Source: a bacterium UBA2214 (GTDB lineage: Bacteria > Zhuqueibacterota > Zhuqueibacteria > Residuimicrobiales > Residuimicrobiaceae). From it: a stretch of 7,258 bases of DNA. Location: positions 1 through 7,258 of the forward strand of contig DCUM01000058.1 in the NCBI GenBank assembly GCA_002327255.1, read 5' to 3'. Below the pieces are notes generated by a model that saw nothing but the letters and a program-made list of their open reading frames with translations, did no database searches and had not been told where the DNA came from. The position numbers and the translations under genes are program-made. Numbering within the stretch: position 1 is the first letter of the stretch; each line of letters starts with the position of its first letter. Shown piece by piece: positions 1 through 5,126 of the stretch.

Positions 1-183
1 CAGGAAGGACTCGGACACTATCGCGCCAAACGCTGGGACAGCGCCATGGCCGCTTTCCGGCGCGCCATCGCCGCGGATGTCCACGAGGGACCCAGTCAGG
101 CCTATCTCGAGCGCTGTGCCTACTACAAGAAAAATCCCGTGCCCCTGGATTGGGACGGCGTTTTCGAGATGAAGAGCAAATAG
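1..183 (+). CDS. C-terminal end of an adenylate/guanylate cyclase-type protein (partial)
   Basis: The frame is open from the first base and ends at TAG 181-183, leaving 60 codons. The peptide begins with a TPR-like helix pair (YRAKRWDSAMAAFRRAI) followed by EGPSQAYLERCAYYKKNP and the closing WDGVFEMKSK. A short tail reading roughly 'DGPS..yleRC..y..nPp..dWDGV..m.sK' is, from memory of the family, the standard C-terminus of bacterial class III adenylate/guanylate cyclases, often with an N-terminal CHASE2 domain and membrane segments. The catalytic domain lies outside the window, so activity cannot be judged. If the assignment is right, the complete protein would make cyclic nucleotide at the membrane. 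The following gene rlmB starts 18 nt downstream, so the two could share a transcript. Family assignment is fairly sure; which cyclase subtype is not known. Confidence 0.72.
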   Translation, partial: QEGLGHYRAKRWDSAMAAFRRAIAADVHEGPSQAYLERCAYYKKNPVPLDWDGVFEMKSK

Positions 184-201
184 ACGCAAGAAAGGATTTT
201 C

Positions 202-933
202 ATGTATTCCTATATCTACGGCCGCAATCCGGTGCTCGAGTGGCTGCGCAGCGGGATGGACATCGAAAAAATCGTCGTGGCGAAAGATGGCAGTGGTGCC
301 GGCCTGACAGAACTGGAAAGCCTCGCCGGCAAAAAGGGCTTCAAGCTTGAGCGCGCCGCGCGGCAGGAATTGACGCGGATGGTCAAATCGGAGCACCATC
401 AGGGAGTGGCCGCGCGCATCGTCCTGCCGGATTATGCAGGCCTCGATGAAATCCTGCGTCGCGCCGCCGCGCTCGGCGAGCCGCCGCTGATCGCAGTGCT
501 TGACTGCATTCAGGATCCCGGCAATCTCGGCGCCATCCTGCGCAGCGCCGATGGCGCCGGCGTGCACGGCATCATCATACCCAAAGACCATGCTGCGCCT
601 TTGACACCGGCCGCGTTCAAAGCCTCGGCCGGCGCCGCCGCGCATGTCGCCATCGCCCAGGTGACCAACCTCACCCGCACCATACAGGAATTGAAAGAAG
701 AGGGTCTGTGGTTCGTGGCCACGGATCAGGATGCGCCCAAACGCTATACAGAGATCGATCTTAAAGGCCCCGTGGGGCTGGTACTGGGCAGCGAGGGCAA
801 AGGCGTGCGGCGCCTGGTGCGCGAACAGTGCGATTTCAGCGCGCGCATCCCGTTGCGCGGCAAGGTGAATTCCCTCAACGTCTCCGCCGCCGCGGCGGTG
901 CTCTTTTTCGAAAGCCGCCGCCAGCGCGGATAA
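202..933 (+). CDS. rlmB: 23S rRNA (guanosine-2'-O-)-methyltransferase RlmB, SPOUT/TrmH family
   Basis: 243 aa, the normal length for RlmB/TrmH-family SPOUT enzymes, which transfer a methyl group from S-adenosylmethionine to a ribose 2'-OH; E. coli RlmB modifies G2251 in the peptidyl-transferase loop of 23S rRNA. The N-terminal substrate-binding domain starts with YIYGRNPVLEWL (residues 4-15) and carries the HHQG motif at 65-68. The SPOUT domain shows all three motifs: DCIQDPGNLGAILRSA at 101-116 (Asn108, Arg114), VLGSEGKGV at 194-202 (Glu198), and IPLRGKVNSLNVSAAAAV at 216-233 (Asn223, Ser224, Asn226), which forms the trefoil-knot SAM site. The ATG start has AAAGGA at 191-196, 5 nt upstream. 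The stop TAA ends on the first base of an inverted-repeat element, but the C-terminus (FFESRRQRG) matches the natural family end, so the gene appears intact. A TrmH-like tRNA target cannot be fully excluded. Confidence 0.93.
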   Translation: MYSYIYGRNPVLEWLRSGMDIEKIVVAKDGSGAGLTELESLAGKKGFKLERAARQELTRMVKSEHHQGVAARIVLPDYAGLDEILRRAAALGEPPLIAVLDCIQDPGNLGAILRSADGAGVHGIIIPKDHAAPLTPAAFKASAGAAAHVAIAQVTNLTRTIQELKEEGLWFVATDQDAPKRYTEIDLKGPVGLVLGSEGKGVRRLVREQCDFSARIPLRGKVNSLNVSAAAAVLFFESRRQRG

Positions 934-950
934 TTGGGGTCGGACCTCAA
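933..950 (+). repeat. Left terminal inverted repeat of the MITE-like element
   Basis: ATTGGGGTCGGACCTCAA is a perfect 18-bp inverted match to 1361-1378. Its first base is the last base of the rlmB stop codon TAA, so the element begins exactly where the gene ends. Confidence 0.9.
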
Positions 951-1001
951 CCGATTGATGTTATTTATGGAATTAAGTACAGTAAAAGGGCGAAAAAGGG
1001 C

Positions 1002-1042
1002 CTTAGCTGCCATTTTTTGAAGGGGAAAAAGAGGCAGTTAAG
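1002..1042 (+). repeat. Left internal hairpin of the element
   Basis: A 41-nt imperfect palindrome with arms CTTAGCTGCCATTTTT and, after a short loop, AAAAAGAGGCAGTTAAG. It is a diverged direct copy of the perfect hairpin at 1269-1309, sharing CTGCCATTTTTTGAAGGG and GGCAGTTAAG. Such subterminal hairpins are typical recognition structures for single-strand (Y1) transposases; that role is inferred here. As RNA it could also slow or end transcription from rlmB. Confidence 0.75.
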
Positions 1043-1268
1043 CAGTTTAAAACCACGTTGCGCAGCATTTTCTTCAGTCAGAGCTGTGAAAATCCGGCGT
1101 ACTCTTTTTTTTACTGTCGGCACCAGGGGGTGTTGTCAGACAGACCGCACAGCAACCTGTTTAACTCAACAAGACCATCTCTTCCGTGTATTATGATCAG
1201 AGCCGGGAATTATTGATCACTCACCGCAATGGTAACCCAATTTTTTCAGGATACCCCTTATTATTCTT

Positions 1269-1309
1269 CTTAACTGCCATTTTTTGAAGGGCGAAAAATG
1301 GCAGTTAAG
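1269..1309 (+). repeat. Right internal hairpin of the element (perfect 16-bp stem)
   Basis: CTTAACTGCCATTTTT pairs perfectly over 16 bp with AAAAATGGCAGTTAAG across a 9-nt loop, TGAAGGGCG. The same hairpin, slightly decayed, lies near the other end of the element at 1002-1042 in the same orientation. Confidence 0.85.
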
Positions 1310-1360
1310 GCCCATTTTGGCACTTTTCAAGCACTTAAATTATTGTATTTATTGTTTTGA

Positions 1361-1378
1361 TTGAGGTCCGACCCCAAT
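1361..1378 (-). repeat. Right terminal inverted repeat of the MITE-like element
   Basis: TTGAGGTCCGACCCCAAT is the exact reverse complement of 933-950 and marks the right end of the element. The Rrf2 promoter begins about 13 nt further on. Confidence 0.9.
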
Positions 1379-1391
1379 ATTCATTTTTTTC

Positions 1392-1420
1392 TTGCATTAC
1401 TTGTAAAAGATGGTTATATT
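1392..1420 (+). promoter_or_regulatory. Candidate sigma-70-type promoter of the Rrf2 operon
   Basis: TTGCAT (1392-1397) and TATATT (1415-1420) are separated by 17 nt, close to the -35/-10 consensus and spacing. The predicted transcript start, about 1427, falls inside the palindrome at 1422-1444. The region is strikingly AT-rich compared with the genes. The promoter lies just outside the repeat element, so the insertion probably left it intact. Confidence 0.6.
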
Positions 1421-1421
1421 T

Positions 1422-1444
1422 AAGATATAAGAGTCTTATTTCTT
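1422..1444 (+). promoter_or_regulatory. 23-bp palindromic operator, NsrR/Rrf2-like, over the transcription start
   Basis: The core ATAAGA-G-TCTTAT (1427-1439) is a perfect 13-bp palindrome. It extends outward through one mismatched pair (1426/1440) to AAGA (1422-1425) and TCTT (1441-1444), giving 23 bp with 10 of 11 pairs matched. The E. coli NsrR consensus is also 23 bp and begins AAGAT and ends ATCTT, although the inner bases differ. Position directly downstream of the -10 box and upstream of an Rrf2-family gene fits repression and autoregulation. That the downstream regulator binds here is inference. Confidence 0.6.
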
Positions 1445-1462
1445 TTTATACACAGAGGCCCC

Positions 1463-1918
1463 ATGATTATCTCCAAAACCTGCGATCACGCCATCCGCGC
1501 GGCACTCTATGTGGCCCTGCATGAAGATCGCGCCTACGTGACCATCCGCGAGATCAGCGAACATCTGGGATTGTCGTTCCACTTTCTCACCAAAATCCTC
1601 CAGGCACTGACGCAAAAAGGCATCATGACCTCTTTCAAGGGGCCCAACGGCGGCGTCAGCCTCGCCCGGCCGGCGCAATCCATCTCCATCAAGGAGATCG
1701 TCGTGGCCATCGACGGCGAAGCGCTTTTCAGCGGCTGCATGCTGGGACTGGACACCTGCAACGACGATCACCCCTGCCCCCTGCATCAACAGTGGGCCAA
1801 TCTCAGAGATCAACTCGAAACGCTCTTCACACAAACCACCCTGGCCTACCTCGCCGATCGCATCCGCCGGGAAGGCCTGCGCCTCGCCAATTTCGAGGCC
1901 GTTTCACTTGTATCATGA
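1463..1918 (+). CDS. Rrf2-family transcriptional regulator with a predicted Fe-S cluster (NsrR/IscR-like)
   Basis: 151 aa, the usual Rrf2 length. Residues 1-65 form the winged helix-turn-helix: SKTCDHAIRAALYVAL, then TIREISEHLGLSFHFLTKIL as the recognition region, then the wing SFKGPNGGVSLARP (57-70). Cys92, Cys99 and Cys105 form a triad (CMLGLDTC, then NDDHPC). This matches the cluster-binding cysteines of IscR/NsrR in place, though the first spacing is six residues rather than five. These proteins bind DNA as dimers and change affinity when the cluster senses NO, O2 or iron status. AGAGG at 1454-1458 precedes the ATG by 4 nt. A palindromic operator overlaps its transcription start. The genes downstream encode Fe-S and di-iron proteins, so the regulator likely controls them. 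It could equally be a redox/Fe-S rather than NO sensor; no symbol is assigned. Confidence 0.9.
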   Translation: MIISKTCDHAIRAALYVALHEDRAYVTIREISEHLGLSFHFLTKILQALTQKGIMTSFKGPNGGVSLARPAQSISIKEIVVAIDGEALFSGCMLGLDTCNDDHPCPLHQQWANLRDQLETLFTQTTLAYLADRIRREGLRLANFEAVSLVS

Positions 1919-1972
1919 TCCCTTTTGGATTTTTATTCTGAAAAACAGTCTTGATACCGATTAGAGCCCAAC

Positions 1973-3031
1973 ATGAAAATGACCACACTCATACCCGACC
2001 CCCGGCAGCGCCTTCAGCCGTACCGCCGCCTCGTCCAGTGGGGTTTTCTCCTCCTGACCCTGTGGATCGGCTTTCGCTTTATCCTCTTCGTCCACCAGGC
2101 GGGCGGCTCCGGCCCCATCACCGTCACCCGGCCGCCGGGTGTCGAGGCCTTTTTGCCCATTAGCGCCCTCATCAGCCTCAAGTATTGGGCCTTGAGCGGC
2201 ATCTTCAACACCATTCATCCGGCCAGTCTGGTGCTGCTGCTGATCATCATCGCCACCGCGCTTTTTATGAAGAAGGGTTTTTGCAGCTGGGTCTGTCCCT
2301 TCGGCCTGTTGTCCGAATATCTGGCCAAAATCCACACCTGGATATTCGAGCGGCCGCGGCGGCTGCCGCGCTGGCTCGATTATCCCTTGCGCAGCCTCAA
2401 ATATCTCCTGCTCGGTTTTTTCGCTTACGCTATTTTCTTCGAGATGGATGTGCAGGCGCTGGCAGCCTTCATCGACACGCCCTACAACCGCATCGCCGAT
2501 GTCAAGATGCTGCTCTTTTTCAGCCATGCCTCGGCCTTCACCCTCAAGGTGTTGGCCGCCCTGGTGCTGCTCTCCGTTCTCGTGCGTTTTTTCTGGTGCC
2601 GCTACCTCTGTCCCTACGGCGCCCTGCTCGGCATGCTGAGCTGGTTGAGTCCGCTCAAGGTCCATCGCAGTGATAAAAGCTGCATCGATTGTAACAAATG
2701 CAGCAAGGTCTGTCCGGCCAACATCCAGGTGGCCACTTCCAAAACCGTGTGGTCGGACGAATGCCACGCCTGCCTGCAGTGTGTCGATGCCTGTCCGGTG
2801 CAGGATACACTCTATCTTTCCGTGACGCAGAAGAAGGGGCGTGTGCCACGCTGGATCTATGCGGCGGCCATCGTACTCACCTTCTTGCTGGGCACTTCGC
2901 TGGCGAGAATTTTGGGTGTATGGCACAGTTCCATCAGTACAGAAGAATACCGGCATCACATTCAACACATCGATGATCCGGTCTATAACCATTTCGGAGG
3001 CAGCGCGCCGCCCAATCGTCAGAATCAATAA
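1973..3031 (+). CDS. Membrane 4Fe-4S polyferredoxin, NapH/NosR-C-terminal-like
   Basis: 352 aa with about five hydrophobic segments (roughly 21-41, 83-99, 142-158, 188-207, 294-314). Two CxxxCP motifs sit next to the membrane segments: Cys104/Cys108 in FCSWVCPFG and Cys209/Cys213 in WCRYLCPYG. A two-cluster ferredoxin region follows, with Cys237, 240, 243, 247 (CIDCNKCSKVCP) and Cys264, 267, 270, 274 (CHACLQCVDACP). This arrangement is that of NapH, the NosR C-terminal half and related Fer4_5 proteins, which move electrons between quinol and periplasmic or cytoplasmic partners. The tail after residue 315 (GVWHSSISTEEYRHHIQHID) is not explained. The ATG at 1973 has only a weak AGAG upstream; a second ATG at 1979 is possible. 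It starts 54 nt after the regulator and ends 25 nt before the DUF438 gene, so co-transcription is likely. No nap or nos genes are present here, so the partner is inferred to be the neighbouring hemerythrin protein. Confidence 0.87.
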   Translation: MKMTTLIPDPRQRLQPYRRLVQWGFLLLTLWIGFRFILFVHQAGGSGPITVTRPPGVEAFLPISALISLKYWALSGIFNTIHPASLVLLLIIIATALFMKKGFCSWVCPFGLLSEYLAKIHTWIFERPRRLPRWLDYPLRSLKYLLLGFFAYAIFFEMDVQALAAFIDTPYNRIADVKMLLFFSHASAFTLKVLAALVLLSVLVRFFWCRYLCPYGALLGMLSWLSPLKVHRSDKSCIDCNKCSKVCPANIQVATSKTVWSDECHACLQCVDACPVQDTLYLSVTQKKGRVPRWIYAAAIVLTFLLGTSLARILGVWHSSISTEEYRHHIQHIDDPVYNHFGGSAPPNRQNQ

Positions 3032-3056
3032 CCCCATTATCATAAAGGAAATCATC

Positions 3057-4283
3057 ATGAGTGAACTGATCAATAACGAACGTCAGCGCAAGGATTTGCT
3101 CAAGCACATGATCCTGCAGCTGCATAAAGGCATCGCACCCGACGCGGTGCGCCAGCAACTCGCCGAGCTCATGGGCCGGGTGCCCTATGAGGATGTCGTC
3201 GCCGTGGAACAGGAACTCATCTCCGAAGGTCTGCCCATGGAAGAAGTCCTGAAACTCTGCGACATTCACGGCGCCGTGCTTAAAGGCCAGATCGATCATT
3301 CGGGGTCGCGCACCGCGCCTGACGGGCATCCGGTGCACACCTTCATTCAGGAGAATCGCGCCCTGCAGCTGGAGATCGCCGCCCTGGAAACGCTCTTCAA
3401 AGAGGCGCGGGCGGCCCATTCCAGCGATAAAATCTACGAGATCATCAGCCGTTTCAACAATCTCTCGGAAGTGGACAAGCATTACCGCCGCAAGGAGTAC
3501 CTGCTCTTTCCGCTGCTGGAAAAGCGCGGCATCACCGGGCCGCCGACGGTGATGTGGGGCAAGCACGACGAAGCGCGCGCCCTGTTAAAGAGCGCCCGCG
3601 AGGCCCTGCAGGAAGTGGTCGAAGCCGATGCCGAAACCTTCGCCGGCGTCGCGGATCTGGTGCTGCAGCCGGCGGTGACGGCCATCGCGGAGATGATTTA
3701 CAAGGAGGAGCAAATCCTCTTCCCCATGGCCCTGGACGAACTCTCCGACGGCGAGTGGGCCGAGGTCGATCAGCACGCCCAGGATATCGGCTATTGTCTC
3801 TATGCGCCGACGGTTCAATGGCTGCCCGCGGAAGGAAGTGCGCCCGTCGCGCCGGAGCCGCTCGCGGGCGACCGTATCAAGCTGCCCTCCGGCGCCTTCA
3901 CGACGGAGGAATTGACCGCGGTGTTGAACGCCATGCCGTTCGATGTGACCTTTGTCGACCGCGAGGACACGGTGCGTTACTACTCCGAAGGCCGCGAACG
4001 CATCTTTGAGCGCAATCGTGCCGTGCTCGGTCGCAAGGTGCAGCTGTGTCATCCACCGGCTTCGATGCACATCGTGCAAAAGATACTCGATGATTTCCGC
4101 GCGGGCCGCGAGAGCCGGGCGCCGTTCTGGATCAACATGGGCGGGAAATTCGTCCACATCGAATATTTTGCGCTGCGCAACGAAAAGGGCGAGTACCTCG
4201 GCACCCTGGAAGTGACCCAGGACCTCACCGGGAAACGCAAACTCAGCGGCGATCAGCGTCTGCTTTCCTATGCAAAGGAGTGA
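3057..4283 (+). CDS. DUF438 - hemerythrin (HHE) - PAS domain protein
   Basis: 408 aa from the ATG at 3057, chosen because AAAGGA (3044-3049) lies 7 nt upstream; an open frame reaches back to 2841 but overlaps the preceding gene. Domains in order: a helical DUF438 domain (about 10-78), a hemerythrin-like four-helix domain (about 90-245), and a PAS domain (about 283-392). Candidate di-iron ligands are His91/His94 (GHPVHTFIQEN), His142 and Glu147 (KHYRRKEYLLFP), His170 (WGKHDEAR) and Glu217/Glu218 (YKEEQILFPM); a clear His in the fourth helix is not seen. The PAS domain holds Cys331-His332 in VQLCHPPAS, a motif recurrent in this family. DUF438 proteins are poorly characterised; relatives with hemerythrin domains bind O2 or react with NO or repair iron centres. 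It is probably a soluble sensor or redox protein. There is no kinase or other output domain, so signalling would need a partner. Architecture is clear; function is not. Confidence 0.88.
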   Translation: MSELINNERQRKDLLKHMILQLHKGIAPDAVRQQLAELMGRVPYEDVVAVEQELISEGLPMEEVLKLCDIHGAVLKGQIDHSGSRTAPDGHPVHTFIQENRALQLEIAALETLFKEARAAHSSDKIYEIISRFNNLSEVDKHYRRKEYLLFPLLEKRGITGPPTVMWGKHDEARALLKSAREALQEVVEADAETFAGVADLVLQPAVTAIAEMIYKEEQILFPMALDELSDGEWAEVDQHAQDIGYCLYAPTVQWLPAEGSAPVAPEPLAGDRIKLPSGAFTTEELTAVLNAMPFDVTFVDREDTVRYYSEGRERIFERNRAVLGRKVQLCHPPASMHIVQKILDDFRAGRESRAPFWINMGGKFVHIEYFALRNEKGEYLGTLEVTQDLTGKRKLSGDQRLLSYAKE

Positions 4284-4286
4284 GCC

Positions 4287-4796
4287 ATGTCAATGGAAAT
4301 AACGCCCGACACCAAACTGCACGCCCTGCTGCAGACCTATCCGGAATTGGAAAATAAACTGCTGGAGATGTCGCCGGCTTTCGCCAAACTGAGAAATCCG
4401 GTCTTGCGCGCCACGGTGGCCAAAGTGGCGACCTTGCGTCAGGTCGCCCAGGTGGGCGGTCTCTCGCTGGGCACCCTGATCAACACGCTGCGCGAAGCGA
4501 CCGGGCAAGCCACTGGCACTTTCGCTCCGGAATCCGGATCAGAAACCACCCCGGCCTGGTTCGAGGCGCAGAGAATCACGCAGCGGCTTGATGCGCGCTC
4601 CATGCTGGCACAGGGCGAGCATCCGCTCAACCAGGTGCTGAGCGAAATCCAGTCCCTGGGTGACGGCGATATCTATGAATTGACAACGCCGTTCCTGCCC
4701 GCGCCCCTGCTGGATGCGGTGCGGAAAAAAGGCTTTGCGGTGTGGAGCGTGACGGAAGAAGCCGAGTTGATCAGGAATTATTTTGCACGCGCTTGA
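4287..4796 (+). CDS. DUF1858 - DUF2249 two-domain protein
   Basis: 169 aa. Residues 5-72 (ITPDTKLHALLQTYPELENK through LINTLREATG) fit DUF1858, a small helical domain resembling the N-terminal domain of ScdA/RIC iron-centre repair proteins. After a Thr/Ser/Gly/Pro-rich linker (73-90), residues 96-165 fit DUF2249: RLDARSMLAQGEHPL, then an SLGDGDIYELTTPFLPAPLL core. DUF2249 is a TusA-like alpha/beta fold often found next to hemerythrin and denitrification genes. The characteristic Cys of sulfur-carrier TusA is absent, and no Cys occurs anywhere in the protein. AAGGAG at 4275-4280 lies inside the end of the previous gene, and the ATG is only 3 nt after that stop, so translational coupling is likely. 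The biochemical role is unknown; the context says it works with the DUF438-hemerythrin protein. Confidence 0.85.
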   Translation: MSMEITPDTKLHALLQTYPELENKLLEMSPAFAKLRNPVLRATVAKVATLRQVAQVGGLSLGTLINTLREATGQATGTFAPESGSETTPAWFEAQRITQRLDARSMLAQGEHPLNQVLSEIQSLGDGDIYELTTPFLPAPLLDAVRKKGFAVWSVTEEAELIRNYFARA

Positions 4797-4824
4797 TCCT
4801 GAGCGGCTAGGGAGCACCCTTGTG

Positions 4825-4851
4825 GAGTGCGGTCACAGGGTGACCGTGCTC
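4825..4851 (+). repeat. 27-nt hairpin after the four-gene operon
   Basis: GAGTGCGGTCAC and GTGACCGTGCTC pair over 12 bp (two as G-T wobbles) around the 3-nt loop AGG. It begins 29 nt after the stop of the DUF1858-DUF2249 gene. It lacks a following T-tract, so it is either a repeat unit or a weak terminator. Confidence 0.55.
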
Positions 4852-4929
4852 AAAGCGGCGGCATCTCGCTGCCCTTCCAAAAGCGATTTTCTGAGCGCCG
4901 GTGACGCTTCCCCAAATTAGAAAAAGATC

Positions 4930-4980
4930 ACCACGGGATACACGGAAAAAATAAATGAGGCATTCTGTGTGTTCCGTGGT
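4930..4980 (+). repeat. Inverted repeat with 18-nt arms (ACCACGG type)
   Basis: ACCACGGGATACACGGAA (4930-4947) and TTCTGTGTGTTCCGTGGT (4963-4980) form an 18-bp stem around a 15-nt loop. The only three non-Watson-Crick positions are all G-T wobbles when read as + strand RNA, so the stem would be unbroken. ACCACGG/CCGTGGT units of this kind are, from memory, common dispersed intergenic repeats in environmental bacterial genomes. Confidence 0.65.
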
Positions 4981-4989
4981 TTCCGTGGT
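4972..4989 (+). repeat. Tandem 9-bp duplication TTCCGTGGT x2
   Basis: TTCCGTGGT occurs twice head to tail. The first copy is the distal part of the right arm of the inverted repeat at 4930-4980; the second extends beyond it and could pair alternatively with the left arm. Confidence 0.8.
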
Positions 4990-5029
4990 CAAAAATATCA
5001 ACTGCGCTGGCAGGAGAGCGCTGTGCAAG

Positions 5030-5045
5030 CGGCGGCATGCCGCCG
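5030..5045. repeat. Perfect 16-bp palindrome CGGCGGCATGCCGCCG
   Basis: The sequence equals its own reverse complement and is flanked by CAAG and TACTCC. It resembles a REP/BIME-like unit of the AAAGCGGCGGCA...TGCCGCCGCACTCC type, and its left half recurs imperfectly near 4853-4871. Confidence 0.7.
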
Positions 5046-5126
5046 TACTCCCAATCATCCTTAAACAATCGATTCTTTGGGGCGGACTAAGTGGAGAACC
5101 GTTTTGGGAAATCTGAAGGTGGAGCG

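Larger units (their letters stand above)
933..1378. mobile_element. 446-bp non-coding inverted-repeat element (MITE-like)
   Basis: The element is bounded by perfect 18-bp terminal inverted repeats, ATTGGGGTCGGACCTCAA and its reverse complement. The symmetry goes deeper: the first 110 nt (933-1042) and the last 110 nt (1269-1378) align ungapped as inverted repeats. They show the 18 perfect bases, about 23 of 31 matching in the second half of the following 51-nt spacer, and then a 41-nt hairpin in each arm. The centre (1043-1268) has no convincing coding frame or transposase motif and is more AT-rich than the flanking genes. Terminal GGGGTCGGACCTC-type motifs are something I associate with IS200-like/REP-associated tyrosine (Y1) transposase elements; that is recall, not a search. 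The likely reading is a non-autonomous derivative mobilised in trans. It fills the space between the rlmB stop and the promoter of the Rrf2 gene. No obvious target-site duplication is seen. Confidence 0.72.
4797..5126. other. Repeat-rich intergenic region without a gene
   Basis: No open frame here has family resemblance or a good start. The stretch instead carries several palindromes (listed separately), two AAGCGGCGGCAT motifs (about 4853-4864 and 5027-5037), and GGAGTGCGG/GTACTCC-type edges. This mosaic is typical of dispersed intergenic repeats in large environmental genomes, and the different units look like independent insertions. No classic hairpin-plus-T-tract terminator for the upstream operon is evident, although the hairpin at 4825-4851 could serve. 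Confidence 0.6.

Noticed and set aside
828..1196. Open frame spanning the rlmB end and the repeat element
   Set aside because: It lies out of frame within rlmB and then runs through the inverted-repeat element, with no start signal or domain.
1002..1309. The two repeated hairpins as a CRISPR array
   Set aside because: There are only two copies about 267 nt apart, inside an inverted-repeat element, with no regular spacers and no cas genes.
2841..3056. 72-residue N-terminal extension of the DUF438 protein in an open frame starting at 2841
   Set aside because: It overlaps the end of the polyferredoxin gene in another frame, has no family character, and the ATG at 3057 has a good AAAGGA site and begins directly with the DUF438 region.
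1961..3073. Long minus-strand open frame of 370 codons opposite the polyferredoxin
   Set aside because: The translation is low-complexity and rich in Gln, Gly, Asp and His, without family resemblance. The + strand frame has complete Fe-S motifs, so this is an antisense shadow of GC-rich coding sequence.
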